From Eutreptiella sp. 'Long Island Sound 2002' (Eukaryota; Euglenozoa; Euglenophyceae; Eutreptiales; Eutreptiaceae), in contig OZ038395.1 of the NCBI GenBank assembly GCA_964036045.1, positions 3,250,410-3,314,409 on the forward strand: a DNA stretch of 64,000 bases, written 5' to 3'. The notes beneath the pieces were generated by a model. That model made no database searches and had not been told where the DNA came from. It saw only the letters and a program-made list of their open reading frames with translations. A program made the position numbers and the translations under genes. Shown here one piece after another: positions 1 through 11,282 of the stretch. Position 1 is the stretch's first letter. Every line of letters starts with the position of its first letter.

Positions 1-826
1 CTCGTGGGATCCAAAAAAGGAATCCGCACAGAGGATGGTCCCGGAAGGGAGGAGACCTGCCCACATGGTCATGATCTGCTGGGCATTGTAGTTGCCCGCA
101 CTGTTGCCGAACCGCCGCAGGTGCCCGCGTCTACCCGTGTACAGGTACATGTCCACCACGTACCCACTGGTGGCATCGGCAAGGCAATAGAGCTTGATGC
201 CGGTGGAGTGGGGCTTGCGGGCGATGAACATCCGCAGTGGGCCGGCACGTATGCCTTTGTGCGGCACCACGGACTCATCCCCACAAGCCGCGCCACCCAA
301 CCGCCAGGCACCAGCCCACTGCTCATTGCACTCCTCCAGTAGTTCAACAACGTCGGGCCGGATGTTAGGGCGCAAGACGTAGTACTGCTTGCGGCTTAGC
401 AATTGTGCCATGAAGGGGTTGTACAGTAACCCGTCCCGTTCCCAGATGCCGTCTACTTGCATGGGCCGTACCATGCCTAGTAGGAGGATGAAGGCGTTGT
501 ACCTACGGAAATGGAAGCCACATTGATTGGGGCAAACACTACAATCGATTGGCCGAACCGCTAGAATCAAGTGGGACACACCTTGGTACTAGGGGGATCA
601 AGTGGGAGAGGTTCGCCTTCCGGAGGGATGCCCGCTGTAAATCTTGGATGGGAGCCAACATGTGGTCCCACACCTCATCCTCGGTGTACCCGACTAATTC
701 AGTTTGGCCTGGCCGGACTCCATGCATGATATTTGCTGCACAGTCCTCCACGGGGAGTGAACCCGCCCAAAGATTCGTGGGAAATGGCATTTTTGAAGAG
801 CGGTGTGTCTGCACAACACGGAACAC
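1..826 (-). CDS. piggyBac-like transposase, partial and frameshifted
   Basis: Cut-and-paste DNA transposase of the piggyBac (DDE_Tnp_1_7) class, running off the left edge of the window. Reading the minus strand from about 560 downward gives an open frame with the family hallmarks: a catalytic Asp in DESVVPHKG (Asp codon at 277-279), then KPHSTGIKLYCLAD and a GYV(V/L)-type strand. The second catalytic Asp is in the SGTILCADSFFGSHE segment (codon 22-24). The third Asp and the C-terminal Cys-rich domain lie outside the window. The N-terminal part (about 539-815) is in another frame. A near-duplicated stretch at about 570-605 (CCCACTTGAT twice) looks like the slip that broke the frame. The upper exon boundary at about 815 is a good acceptor (GTGTTGTGCAG). 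It precedes the spliced gene at 1411-3866, same strand. Family call fairly sure; whether it is functional is doubtful. Confidence 0.75.
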
Positions 827-952
827 GGACTTTTACGCTCCAGAGGCAGAACCGGAGGCAACGCCGAGAACGCGCAACACGCGCAGAACGCGCCACACGC
901 AGTCCAGAGGCACAGTCAGAGGCAACACGCAGCACACGTAGCACAGGGCACT
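827..952 (-). repeat. introner-like intron repeat upstream of the transposase exon
   Basis: On the minus strand this stretch contains repeated CGTGTTGCGCG and CGCGTTCTGCG words and CCTCTGG motifs, and it ends in GTGTTGTGCAG at the exon edge. The same words fill the introns of the neighbouring gene. I read it as an intron of the piggyBac-like gene; its 5' splice site was not identified. Confidence 0.45.
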
Positions 953-1410
953 GTGAGTGTTTTTTTCATGGGGGGGGGTGGTTTGAGCCTCAATTCCCCT
1001 ACCACACAGCAACCTGCAGCGGAGGGGGGGGGTTTCAACCTCGATTCCCCGACCGCAGAGCAATAGGCAACACGTGTGGTATCTTTTTTTGCGGGACACC
1101 ACCAATTCGCTTGCGCTGGGCGCCGGGCACTACATGTCCGATCGCCATAATACTCCATTATCGTACAGCCAAGAAACCGGGTATAGCTACCACATATTAC
1201 GACGCCACCAGTCCGGCGCCGGTTGAGAAAAAGCGCCTGTCTGCGCTGAAACTTCCCAAGGGGGGACCCGCAAAGCGGGCTGCGAACTCTGCCGCCCCCG
1301 GGACTCGTCGGGGTCCGGCCATCCCGGACTCGGTTCCCCAAGCGGGGAGAAAAACGCCTGGGACCCCTCCCCCTCCCACCACTCCTCCCCCTCCCAGCCC
1401 TCCCAACCCT
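953..1410. other. intergenic stretch with short direct repeat
   Basis: No coding exon recognised. It holds a G-run-containing direct repeat (GGTTTGAGCCTCAATTCCCC near 980 and a close copy near 1031) and C-rich runs near 1370-1400. It lies between the end of the spliced gene at 1411 and the transposase exons, so it may hold the transposase promoter. Confidence 0.4.
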
Positions 1411-3866
1411 CTACACTTCTTGGATATCGCCGTCCGTCATCTTGCCCTCGGCTGCCGTCTCCGTATTTGGATCCCCCTCCGGTTCGGCATGGCGTTCCGG
1501 GGAGTCGGGGGGCTCCTCCTTCACTCGCACAGGCGCCTGCAGAACGCGGAAAACGGGGTGCTGTCCTCCAGAGGAAGGCCAGAATCGAGACACGTGTAAC
1601 GCGTAACACGCGCAAAACGTGGCGGATAGCTCGGCCACTGCGGGTCTTCGTCGTACGACTGCTGGTACTGCGTTGGCGGGGCTGGCAGGTGCGGGTACCC
1701 GCTCATGTGCGGGGGCGCCCAATCCCAAGCGGCAGCCTGCACAACGTGTAACACGGCAAGTCCTCCTCCAGAAGCGTGCAAGGAATCATACGCGTAACAC
1801 GCGTAGAACGCGCATCACGCTACCATGGGCCTCCAAAGGCGGCGCGGAGGCACCAGCGCGCACACCACCGAGACCACAAAGCACACAGATACCCGCGGTT
1901 TCTTCGCCGCCAGCTCTCGGGTGCGCACCAACGACCATGCTCCAGACGCCGGAAGTTCGAGTTGCCGTTCCTCTTCCAATTCGTACGCCATCAGACCGGC
2001 CATCGGGACAAACCGGACAAACTTCTCCTGCAGAACGCGGAAAACACGATCGGTCCTCCAGAGGCACAGTAGAAGCAAACACGCAGAACGCGCAGAACGC
2101 GCATGACGCGCAGAGCGACTACGTAGAAACACAACAGAGGACGCGCGCAACACCTGCAAAACATCCGTGTCCATGTCAACGATGTCTTCGATGCCCATTG
2201 CGCTCACCCGATCGCTGACCCCACCTCCACGACCACCTCGCAGGCCCTCCATTTTCAGCTTGGCCAAACTCAGGCCCTCTGCCGGCGGGCTGAGGTCCAC
2301 CGGCCATTGCGGCGCGGCGGCGCAACCCGTACAAACCGAAAGGCCCTTCAAAATCCCCTCCGCCACTTGTCTCGGGCTGCTCGATGGGTAGCGCTTCTCG
2401 AAGTGCTCACGGGCTGCTGCAGACGACTAGGCGTTCTTGGTCCCGCATCTCAGCACGCTTTGCACGCTCAGGGCCCGCTCACTGGTGTGCAGCAGCAGGG
2501 CCAACCCGAGCTCTTGCTTGGACTTGGGTTCCTCCGACAGGCACTCCTTGTAGTGCATCACCAGGCGACCCACGGTCGCATTGAAGTCCGTCTCCAAGAT
2601 TCTCTGCATTGTGTCCAGATCACGGTCGTACCCGCCTTCATGCTGGAACTTCTCTGCTCTTGTCGGTGCGGCGCTGATGCTCTTCTGCGGGCCCTTCCCG
2701 CCGATCGCAAAGGACACGTTCCCACGGGCCGGCTTGTCCTTGTCCTTCTTTTTCTTGGGCATCTCGGCCTCGGACTTCTTCGGTGGCACCTTGGGCGGGC
2801 TCCGCTCCTCTGCCTTCCGCTTCTTCTTCTCTGCCATTGTCTGCGCCTCCTGCTTGACCTCCAGCATGGTGGACCGTGCTGCCTTTCCAGAAGCCTTTGC
2901 AGCAGAAGAGGAGTGTTTCTCCGGCACATCATCTGGCTCGTCCTCTGAATGCTCCCTCTTCACTGTGCCTCGGGCCTGCTTCTTGCCATGGGTTGTCAAT
3001 GGCACGTCGTCGTCTTCCTCCTCTTCCTCCTCTTCCTCCTCCTCGTCGCCATCGTCCGCTGCCTCCTCCTCCTCCTCCTCCTCCTCCTCACTCTCTTCTG
3101 CCTCGCCCTCCAACCAGGTCCACAACCGGTTCGCTTGGATCTGCAGAACGCGCAGCACGCGTAACACGGTGGTGGTGCCCCCAGAGGCGGAGCGAGAGGC
3201 ACACCGGCGGAACGTGCAGAACGCGCAACACGCGCAACACACGTAGAACAGGGGGCAGAATCACGTACAGATGCAACACGCAGCACGCCCAGAACAACCT
3301 TTGTGTACTCGAACCATCCATCCGGCTTAGCGCGGCAATCTTGGATTTTTGCGGGATCCCGGGGCTTGCTTGGCTTCGTCTTGATCTGCAGGCAGTTGGT
3401 GGGGTAAGCAGCTTATCAAAAATGGAGACTAGGGACCGGCACGGTGCGACGAAACGGAACATAATGGCACTTGTCATGCATGCATACTTGATATGTGGTG
3501 ACGTTGGTGAGGTACATCTCATCTTCTCGGCGATCCTTGCTGCCGGGCTTCTTGCGGTTGACCCAGGCTGCGTGCCACCCAGCTGTGCAGAAATGTGTGG
3601 CACGGCCCAGAAACAGAAAGAAAAATGTGAAACGAACGACATCGACGTGGGGGACATCGAAAGGCACAACACCCGTACTCCACCCCATTGAACAATCACA
3701 TACATGTCTGTCGTTTGATCTGGAACACGATGAACGTGTTGTGCTTCAGCGTGGCCGCGTTCCCCCAACTGCCCAGGTGGCCCCCCTTGGCCAGCCACTG
3801 CTTGTGGCTGTCCGGGAAAAGCGGTGTGGGCATAAAGAAAGGGCTGAGGTACAGGAGGACGTGTAG
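1411..3866 (-). CDS. spliced gene for acidic, lysine-rich (probably nuclear) protein of unknown function
   Basis: Not a family I recognise. Exons inferred from frame and GT-AG junctions: 3704-about 3866, 3488-3582, 3299-3385, about 2455-3140, 2154-2416, 1893-2027, 1608-1736, 1411-1536 (stop). Phases agree at every junction except that between about 2455 and 2416, where a roughly 40-nt intron with an unusual donor or a frameshift must be assumed. The protein begins with a folded-looking region (LAKGGHLGSWGNAATLKHNT). A long Glu/Asp tract follows, encoded by a CCT/CTC microsatellite at 3005-3110, then a Lys-rich nuclear-localisation-like region (KKKRK, PKKKKDKDK). The tail is Pro/Tyr-rich and ends VKEEPP...TDGDIQEV. 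Further 5' exons (for instance near 4200-4350) are likely but unproven. The composition suggests a chromatin or RNA-binding role; that is inference only. Confidence 0.6.
1537..3298 (-). repeat. family of similar short introns (introner-like)
   Basis: Introns at 1537-1607, 1737-1892, 2028-2153 and 3141-3298 share a 3' half: a CCTCTGGAGG-like word, a spacer, CGTGTT(TTC/ACG) and the acceptor CGCGTTCTGCAG (TTACACGTTGTGCAG in one case). Arrays of CGTGTTGCGCG / CGCGTTCTGCG precede it. Introns at 3386-3487 and 3583-3703 are different. The shared sequence between unrelated positions, and with 827-952 and 3867-4040, points to a proliferating intron family. Confidence 0.6.
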
Positions 3867-4040
3867 CTCGCGCAAAACATGGGTTCCGGCCTCCAGAAGC
3901 GTGATGTCGGATACATGCGGAACGCGGAACACGCCTTGCACGGATATGCGACACGAGTTATTCGAGTTCCAGAGGCACACCTAGAAGCGAACGCTTAGAA
4001 CACGTAACACGCGTAACACGCGCGGCACACGGAGCACGAA
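3867..4040 (-). repeat. introner-like repeat upstream of exon at 3866
   Basis: Minus-strand sequence carries CGTGTTACGCGTGTTACG, CTTCTAGGTGTGCCTCTGGA and, nearer the exon, CTTCTGGAGG followed by TGTTTTGCGCGAG. It is the same word set as the introns downstream. It probably is an intron, or two abutting copies. Confidence 0.5.
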
Positions 4041-4830
4041 AGCCAAGGTAGAGGCAACGGCACGATACGCTTCTCACATGGAAAACGGTGGAAATGAACA
4101 AAACGGATGCTTCCATGACGTCCGGCAGGTTCGAAAACCCCCCGGAACAACAAAACTTTATGGATTCATTTTTGACGAACAAAAAACGTTGATTCCGTTC
4201 TGCGCGTGGTAGACAAAGGAATATGGCGATGGCCCGGCATTCTTTGTGAAGTATCGCATTGTACCACTCGAATGGTGGTCCAATGGAACCATGGAAATAT
4301 TACATACTTCGGTATCATCTAGGATGTATTTTCGCTTCACCAGGCACCGTCCTCACAGACTGTACCGCCGCTCCTCTCTGCAATGATTATAGTTTACCGA
4401 GCCACACATGAGGGGGAAGGCGCGAGCATACCTGAAAGTGCACGGGGGCCCGGCCCCACAGAGCGCTCCATCTTCGCGGCCCGTCGCGCACCGTGGAGGC
4501 GACGGCGCCGGGCAGCTCATAAAGAGCTGCTGCTCTTGGTATACCGACAGAGCACGGCCACAAACGCCAGCAGTGGGACTTTCCATTGTGCTGTGGTGGT
4601 CACGGGGGCCGCTCCTGGTTGGGACCCGACCCCAAAGAGGGGGGGGGGGGACCCCCCCCTCCACGGACTCCACAATTGTCGCACAGAACAATGTGCTTTG
4701 TCGGCGCCAGAGGCGCCGGAGATTTTGTTTTAGGCATACGGCACGGGGAATTTTTTTTTGTTCGACCCTATGTGTTTCTTCTCAAAAAACTCGTATTTCG
4801 TGGAGAATTCAAAAATGGCTCAAAAGCACA
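4041..4830. other. no supported gene
   Basis: A minus-strand open segment at 4158-4340 (starting LVKRKYILDDTE) could be a 5' exon of the gene below, with a donor GTATGTAAT after DDTE, but nothing confirms it. The rest shows G- and C-runs (4649-4665) and no recognisable coding pattern. Confidence 0.3.
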
Positions 4831-5000
4831 ATGTAGCCACCTTGCCCATCTGTGGGCCACTTTAGATTCCGCTCCCCGCTCTGAAGCGGTGGGGCTCCCC
4901 GAGGCGGCAGGGGTTATGTAGCCACCTTGCCCACAAGTGGGCCACTTCTGATTTCGTCCCCCGCTTTGAAGCGGAGGGGCTCCCCGTGGCGGCAGGGGTT
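4831..5000. repeat. 85-bp tandem repeat, two copies, hairpin-forming
   Basis: Two head-to-tail 85-bp units begin at 4831 and 4916 with ATGTAGCCACCTTGCCCA; a third start is seen at 5001. Each unit holds an inverted repeat around CCCCGCTTTGAAGCGGAGGGG-type sequence (stem CCGCT/AGCGG) and ends GGCGGCAGGGGTTATGTA. No coding role seen. Confidence 0.75.
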
Positions 5001-5010
5001 ATGTATGCAG

Positions 5011-7735
5011 CCTGCCGGGTCACAAGATCACAAACATTCCGGCCAAAGAAGCTTGCTCGCCCCAAGAGTACCGGAAACAGGGCACGCGACGGGTGGGAGG
5101 ATGATTCCGATGCTTGAGGCCCCTCCCCTCCCGCTTCTCTATATATATGTCTGTGGCTCCCTTCGCTTCTCTATACATATGTCTGTGGTTTGTGACAAGG
5201 GGAATGGAAGGCCTTTGGGTGAACTCAAGGCAAAATTCAATACTGCTCTAAAAGTGCTGCAATGTAGCAAAACAATCAATAGTCATAGTGCGTCTCGTTA
5301 GATTTGTGTGTTTGCGCGCATGGACGGGGCCTGACGGAAAAGGTGCTGGGTTTCGGTCAACGAAGCCCCCCCGCCCCCACCCTACACCCCCCCAAGCTGT
5401 CGAACACCCCTCGGGGTCACACATTGGCTGCCGGCCACCCCCGTGGTGGTCGTCTGGGTTTCGGTTATTCTACCACATCGGTAGCGTAGCATACTAGAAG
5501 TGCACGGGGGCTTCGTCCCGGAAGGCGTAGGTTCGATGCCCGGCGTGCAGACAATGGCGCCGGCGGCTGTCTTCTTTTTGGAGTACCGGGGGCGTGGACG
5601 CTGGCGCAGCCGGGGGTCGGTTTTGTCCTACGCTCTAGCTTGCCAATTTATGTTGGGGGGCACTCGATGGCCGGCGGGATCTGTTATGGCCCTTCCTTCT
5701 TGTTCAGCGCTTCGCTTGGGCGCCTCCCACACAAGATCAAGTGTGCCGTCTGTTGTATGTTGTTTTCTTCACTTTGCTCCTCTGTGTGGCGGCAGTTTTG
5801 TTTTCCCCTGCCTAGAGGGTAGTACACCCAGTCTGAGTTACATGAATTGTCTTGAATTGGTGCAGTGTGTTCCTCCCCCCTTGGCAAACAAGTCAGTTCA
5901 CGAAAGGCACCCCCCCTCTTTGCGCACCAACCACAATGCGCAACAGCTGGCGTCAAACGCTGCTTCTTCCAAATGTTTTTCTTCAAGAGAAAGGCAGGTT
6001 CATGACTTTGGAACCCTTTTGTGGTGGCTGCACACTCAAGCTTCGGGTACGTTGGCGCTCCCAAAGTGTCCAAATTATCCTGCAACCACTACCCAGTAGT
6101 CAAACAAAGTGGTTCCCTACAGGCTTCTGCAATGACACCCCTCCCACACACCCCCGTTGCCAAATGGTCAAAACTTGCTGGGTTGGGGTAGGGGGTTACC
6201 ACTCGGACCTTTGCTGAAACCAATCAAATCAATTGATCTCTAAATTCAGTCGCTCTCCACAATGAGACTGTGTTCGGGGTTGGGGGGCGGGTCAATATAA
6301 AAATAGTGCAACTTGATGAGGTGTGTTTAATGACATCGATTCCCGGTCATGTGTTTTTGTGGAGTGTCGGACATAAACCCCATTGCAAAATTAAAGCTCG
6401 CGCCGCCATTGTGTTGTCTGTTGCGCATGCAGTGTGACCCCTCCACTCACCTTCCCCGGCACCGCTCCCCCTTGTGACTCGGGCAAGTTTTGGTCCGAAC
6501 CCAAAAAGCGCCGTGTGACGAGGTTCCTTGTGCTTGACGGGCCCGTGAGATCGGCATTTGGGCCACTAGAAAGGCCCTCGGGTGTTCTAGCAGGAGAGAC
6601 ATATCCATACCCCAGTGAAGGGGGTGCCACACAGATGAAGCAACGGCTACCATGCGACATGCCACATCAACACTTTATGTTGAACAGGAGAAGAGGCGTA
6701 CCGTTCTGGTTGGGATGGGTGTCCAGGGCGTGTCACAAAGCACAACCACATCCACCAAAACAACATAAGGCTCATTGCCGTCGTCGTCGTACTAACCGCC
6801 TCAATGTGCACAACCGCCAACCTTCGGACTCAGAGTGCGCCTTCCCCTCCTTGGGCCTACCTGGATAATCTCCACCCGCCCCCCCCCCCCCCTTTCCCCC
6901 AAAATACCCTCCCCTCTGCATTGGTGTAAGGCATAAACTCTATCTCTTTTGTAAGTCCACTTCAGAGAGCAGCGCTCCTCACATATCCCCACAAATTTTG
7001 CCGACCCTTGCACAAATGGGTGCTTGAAAGGGTCCCAAAGGTGCCATCAGGTGGGCCTCCCGGGGGATATGGGGCTTGTGTGCACGTGTATTTCATCAAC
7101 TGTTGACCAAATCTTGGCCCAAGGCTGCCGGGGTCGGTGATCACCCCAAAATGGTGATGGCACACCCTCTACGTAGGCCATTCTTCGTGTTCTTGGGGTC
7201 CAAAAATGGGGGTCAATCCCCCCGCACCACCAACCTTCGAGAGCCCTCTCCAAAGCATGGGGTACATGGTCTGAGGGATTGGGGGCAGGCGTTGAAACGT
7301 CAGGGGATGTTTGTGTTTCATAAAGGAATGATTGCACAAACAGATACGGTGTAGATCCTAAAGTTGCGGAATCCTACTTTTTGCCTTTGGTGTTTTATTT
7401 ATGTGTATGCCCTGTATTTTATTTATGCAACAATTTTGCGACAGCACCCAAAATAGGGAAAAATTTTTTGCGATTTTTTCTGCAGAATTCAGTTTTGTGG
7501 ACCTGTATTTGGTTGACGGAGTCCAAAGTTTTTTTGCATTTTTGCTTTTTTTGTTTGGCCTTTTTCTTTTGCGGAGATTTTTTCTTTCTGCTGGATAGGG
7601 ATAGCCTTGAACTCTGGACTGCAGCTACTTTGTGAGCGTCTTGCAAACACTTGGTGGAACTTCGGTCCTCAGTTAAAGACCAGGGCTCAGAAGTACCCAG
7701 TTTGGGTACGTTTAGCGGAACACTATCCGGGAATT
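5011..7735. other. long non-coding stretch
   Basis: Only short, unconvincing open frames. Contains two CTCTATAtATATGTCTGTGG repeats (about 5137-5190), C-runs at 6880-6892 and otherwise unique sequence of mixed composition. I see no exon with family similarity. Confidence 0.4.
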
Positions 7736-7739
7736 GGGC

Positions 7740-8175
7740 CAAGGTAGGAAAAATGGGGGAAAATGGGGGTAAATGAGGGAAATTCAGATTGCTTGGTGGA
7801 AAAATGGGAAATTTAGGGGCTGAAAAGGCCAAAAATCAAGGTTTAGGTTGGAAACAAGGCTGTGGGGGGGGGCGCATTGGTGAAAGCTCCCGAGGAAAAA
7901 TGGGGGAAAATGGGGAAAGCTCCCGAGGAAAAATGGGGGAAAATGGGGGGAAATGGGGAAAAATGGGGGAAAATGGGGAGGAAATGCGGAGGAAATGGGA
8001 CGAAGGGGACCGGTTGCACCACCCAAGTTTCCTTAGTTTTCCCCGTTTTCCCCCGTTTTCCCCCATTTCCCCCCCATTTTCCCCCATTTTCCCCCATTTT
8101 CCCCCATTTTCCCCCATTTTCCCCCCATTTTCCCCCATTTTCCCCCATTTCCCCCCATTTTCCCCCATTTTTCCT
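7740..8175. repeat. inverted pair of G/A-rich and C/T-rich simple repeats
   Basis: From 7745 to about 7990 the plus strand carries degenerate (GGGGGAAAAT) repeats with an interposed AAAGCTCCCGAGG unit duplicated at 7886 and 7917. From about 8036 to 8172 it carries the complement, (ATTTTCCCCC). The arms can pair over more than 100 bp with a spacer of about 50 bp around 8000-8035. Open frames through this segment on both strands come from the repeat and are not genes. Confidence 0.85.
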
Positions 8176-8179
8176 TGCC

Positions 8180-9431
8180 TTGTGAATTTGCTTGACAAAA
8201 TCCACTTTTCTGAGACTTTGCATCCTAAACATGAAATCAAAGGTTGCACCTCAAGCACTTTTTATGGAGGGCATTGCAAGATGTGTTGCTCGACATGGTG
8301 TCCATTGACACGATTCATGGACCTCCCCTGCTGAGCTCAATACAGAGCGCATTTGATCAAATTTTGTGTTTGGGGGCCAGATGCTTAGGTCTTGAAGTGC
8401 TTTGTACGCTGCACGCAACAACACCACCATATGCTGCAAACTTCTGGCTGTACATAGAAGGTCAGTAGCATGCATTTTTGTTTCAGAGGGAACGTTGCTG
8501 TGTGGAGCGTGCACAGGGCGTGCAAGGCATCTTTCATGCACTTTTTCTAATGCACGGCATGTTGCTATGTTGCAAAGAGGGATGGCAAAGAACCACATTC
8601 TGCTGTATTTGACTTCACAATTCCAGGGCACTCATGTTTTCTCCAAACACCCTTGTGCTCCACTGGTGACGCTGTTTGTGCATGCATTGTCGGGCCTTCG
8701 CGGCACAGAAAGGAGTTCCAGCACATCAAACACACGAGGGGTGTTGTTGCTATCGACGATTCCCAGGCCCCAGGTTTATGACTGTCTTGCAGGGTGCATG
8801 CTTTCAGCAAGGTGTCCCCTTGTGGACCATTTCCACTGTGGGAGCATTCTATGGGGGCTGGTTCTGTGGATAATTGCCCGCCACACTGTATCGTCTACAC
8901 CCTGCGCGGGGTGCACATGAGTCCGCAGGGGTGCACACGGGGTGCGTGCAGGGCAAGCATTACCTCAGAGTGGCTGGTAACCATAGGAGAAGCAGAGACC
9001 ACCCACTCTGCTCCAGCCCATCTTTAGAGCAAGGAGGTGCTTGTCAGGGTCTAGTTTCACATCTAGCATTCTAGTGCAGCTTGTGGGCCTTGTACCTTGT
9101 ACGCCCATCACAATTTCTCATGAGCCTTCAACCTGTTATATCCAAAATCCCTTTTAGTCTTCAATAAAAATTGCAATGTGAAGGGAGCTTAGCAAATGGC
9201 ACACCTCTGCTTGTGCTTCAAAGCTGGATTCAAGATTCAGGATTGAAATAAAATATCAGGATTGCCGAGGAGGAGGAGGCTGCTATCTGCCTACTGCATA
9301 CTGTTCTGAAGCAGTTTTGCTTTTTTGCCGCCTCTTCTCCCTTTTTCAGCGCATCCTTTTCATGTTTAGCAGAAGTTGGGTTTGGTGTTCTTGCTTCATC
9401 CCCCTTGTCTTCAGGTCGTGCCTAGTGTCTC
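8180..9431. other. no supported gene; probable upstream region of the GT10 gene
   Basis: A plus-strand open frame at 8402-8920 has no recognisable domain and an atypical composition, so I do not call it. The region leads directly to the fucosyltransferase start at 9432. Confidence 0.35.
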
Positions 9432-10784
9432 ATGATTGTTCAGTTTCTAATCTTCCTAGTGCCCATTTTTGGGATCTTTGGGATTTTTGGGATCTTTCAG
9501 CATACATATTCTAGCATACATTCTGCAAGCTCCAGCCTGGAACAGCGGGCTCCAAGAAATTTTCGAAAGTCAAAGAGCGATGCAGAGGGCTCCCCTGGAG
9601 CAGAGCCGCAGCCTCAGGCACCAAAAATCAGGAAAACTGTGCAGGTCCTTATCTCTGTCATGGAAAACTTCGATATCCAGTGGCTCGCTCCCAACAAGTT
9701 TCCGTGTCCAAATGTCAATTGCAAAGTGTCCATGATAGACCCAGTCAATGCGTCCCAGAAGGCCTCGAGGCGGGATATGAACCTCTTTCAGCAGGCGGAC
9801 GTTGTGGTGTTTAACGCGAACATGCACATCAACTACTTCCGATACAACGTGCGTGCTAACCCTGGCAACAAATACCTGCACATGTACACGTGGGAGAACC
9901 AGAACCGCAACATGACCCTGTTCCGGCTCCCCCCAAACAACTGGTGGATCGGCCACCTCTCAGAGAATCGGGAGCTGTGGAGGCATTTCCACATCACTAC
10001 TGCGCCGGAGCAGTACTCCATTGCGCCGTACAACGCGTGGGTGGACCATGTCCAGTCGCCCCGCCTCATGCCGCACTTCCGGTGGCGCAAGGCAGCCCGG
10101 GGGCTGAAGCTGAAGAAGGGTGCCGTCTGCTTCCTTGCCGGACATCCCGGCAGCACGTTCTCTTATGCGGGAATGGTGTTCGACCGCATCTCTTTCGCGA
10201 AGAACTTGTCGCGGCACATTCCCCTCGAGGCCTTCGGGGTGGGCTGGTACAACGTGAACCATTTCAAGTTGCGGGAGATCGGCTGCATCAACTCCCACTG
10301 GGACCCCGGCTCCAGCCTGTGCATCGCCTCCAACTACCACTTTCAGTTGGTTGCAGAGAACCAACACGACTGGGACTACGTGTCTGAGAAGGTGTACTAC
10401 CCCCTTTGGGTGGGCACTGTGCCGGTGTATCTTGGGGCGCAGAATATTGACAACTTCGTGCCGCCTCGCTCCATTATCAAGGCCACGGACTTCCCCACGG
10501 TGCAGGCACTTGCGGCGTACTTGAAGTGCTTGATCCATGACCGCCCCAACCTGTATGACCATTACCTGGCGTGGCCGAACCGCACCACAGCGTACTGGGA
10601 AGGTTTCAAGGCGCAGCCCCACTTTGTGTGCCGTGCGTGTCAGCTGGTGGCCGAGGAACATCCCGTGCTTAGGAATGTGAGTGCACGCATCCCAGCGGCG
10701 CAGAGGTTTGTGCATCCAGAGGCTGCGGGCTTGCAAGCGCCCTTCCCAGAGTGCCTGGAAGGCGCAGCAGCCCAACGAGGATGA
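9432..10784 (+). CDS. alpha-1,3-fucosyltransferase-like glycosyltransferase (GT10), intact
   Basis: Transfers fucose from GDP-fucose to an acceptor glycan, typically in the Golgi lumen. The 450-residue product has a type II membrane layout: a short N-terminus, one hydrophobic anchor at residues about 2-22 (FLIFLVPIFGIFGIFGIF), a Ser/Pro-rich stem, then the catalytic domain. The GT10 signature is clear near residues 310-350: the run FQLVAENQHDWDYVSEKVYYP, then PLWVGTVPVYLGAQNIDNFVPP and a DFPTVQALAAYLKCL helix. It contains the nucleotide-binding SEK and GTVPVY.GA elements. The C-terminus keeps the FVCRAC Cys pair. Length is normal for the family. It has no introns and no internal stops, unlike most genes here, and it stands alone. 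The start is the ATG before the membrane anchor. Donor identity follows from family knowledge; the acceptor is unknown. Confidence 0.9.
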   Translation: MIVQFLIFLVPIFGIFGIFGIFQHTYSSIHSASSSLEQRAPRNFRKSKSDAEGSPGAEPQPQAPKIRKTVQVLISVMENFDIQWLAPNKFPCPNVNCKVSMIDPVNASQKASRRDMNLFQQADVVVFNANMHINYFRYNVRANPGNKYLHMYTWENQNRNMTLFRLPPNNWWIGHLSENRELWRHFHITTAPEQYSIAPYNAWVDHVQSPRLMPHFRWRKAARGLKLKKGAVCFLAGHPGSTFSYAGMVFDRISFAKNLSRHIPLEAFGVGWYNVNHFKLREIGCINSHWDPGSSLCIASNYHFQLVAENQHDWDYVSEKVYYPLWVGTVPVYLGAQNIDNFVPPRSIIKATDFPTVQALAAYLKCLIHDRPNLYDHYLAWPNRTTAYWEGFKAQPHFVCRACQLVAEEHPVLRNVSARIPAAQRFVHPEAAGLQAPFPECLEGAAAQRG

Positions 10785-11095
10785 GCTCCTTGGGTTTACG
10801 TGGATTTCCATTTTTTTGTAAGGCTGGGGTGGGTATTCACACAAAAGGCCCCCCTCCCCATGTGGGCATTTCATCCAGAGGCAACCCAACGCCGGACGAC
10901 TGAATGCAGGGCCTGAAACGAGGGTTCAAAGCTGCCACCAGCCTCGTTCTGGAAATGCTTGGGGCTGTGGGTGGCGGTGGCCCTCGTGCAGGGATTTGGT
11001 GCCCATTCTTGTAAGGGCGCATGGGAGGTCACACCACTGCACTGGCAAAGGGGCTTCTCAAGGATTGCACACAAAAAGGGCAACAGAGCGACAGT
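10785..11095. other. 3' flank of GT10 gene
   Basis: No coding sequence recognised; unique sequence following the TGA stop at 10784. Confidence 0.35.
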
Positions 11096-11139
11096 TTGAG
11101 TGGGCGAGAGGGAAAGCAAGAGTTTGCGGGTGGGAGTCA

Positions 11140-11282
11140 GAGAGGTAGCAAGAGAGAGAGAGAGAGTGTGTGTGTCCGTGTGCGTGTGTCAGCGACAGCA
11201 AGAGGGCCGCAAAGAATGGACCATCAAGCGAGCGAAAGAGAGAGAGGGAGAGAGGGAGAGAGCGCGTGCGCACGCGCGAGTC
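11140..11282 (+). repeat. GA and GT/CG microsatellites
   Basis: AG-dinucleotide runs at about 11152-11166, GT/CG alternation at 11166-11190, and a second GAGAGAG(GGAGAGA) run at 11230-11262 followed by GCGCGTGCGCACGCGCG. The last is a self-complementary alternating purine-pyrimidine tract with Z-DNA potential. Confidence 0.8.

Noticed and set aside
5480-5555. Possible tRNA gene (B-box-like GGTTCGATGCC)
   Set aside because: The T-stem has mismatches and no matching 7-bp acceptor stem or anticodon arm could be drawn; a lone B-box word is weak evidence.
7789-8334. Open frames of 107-181 codons on both strands
   Set aside because: Produced by the stop-free (GGGGGAAAAT)/(ATTTTCCCCC) simple repeats; no protein character.
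8402-8920. 172-codon plus-strand frame as a gene
   Set aside because: No recognisable domain, composition unlike the GT10 gene next to it, and no splice or start evidence.
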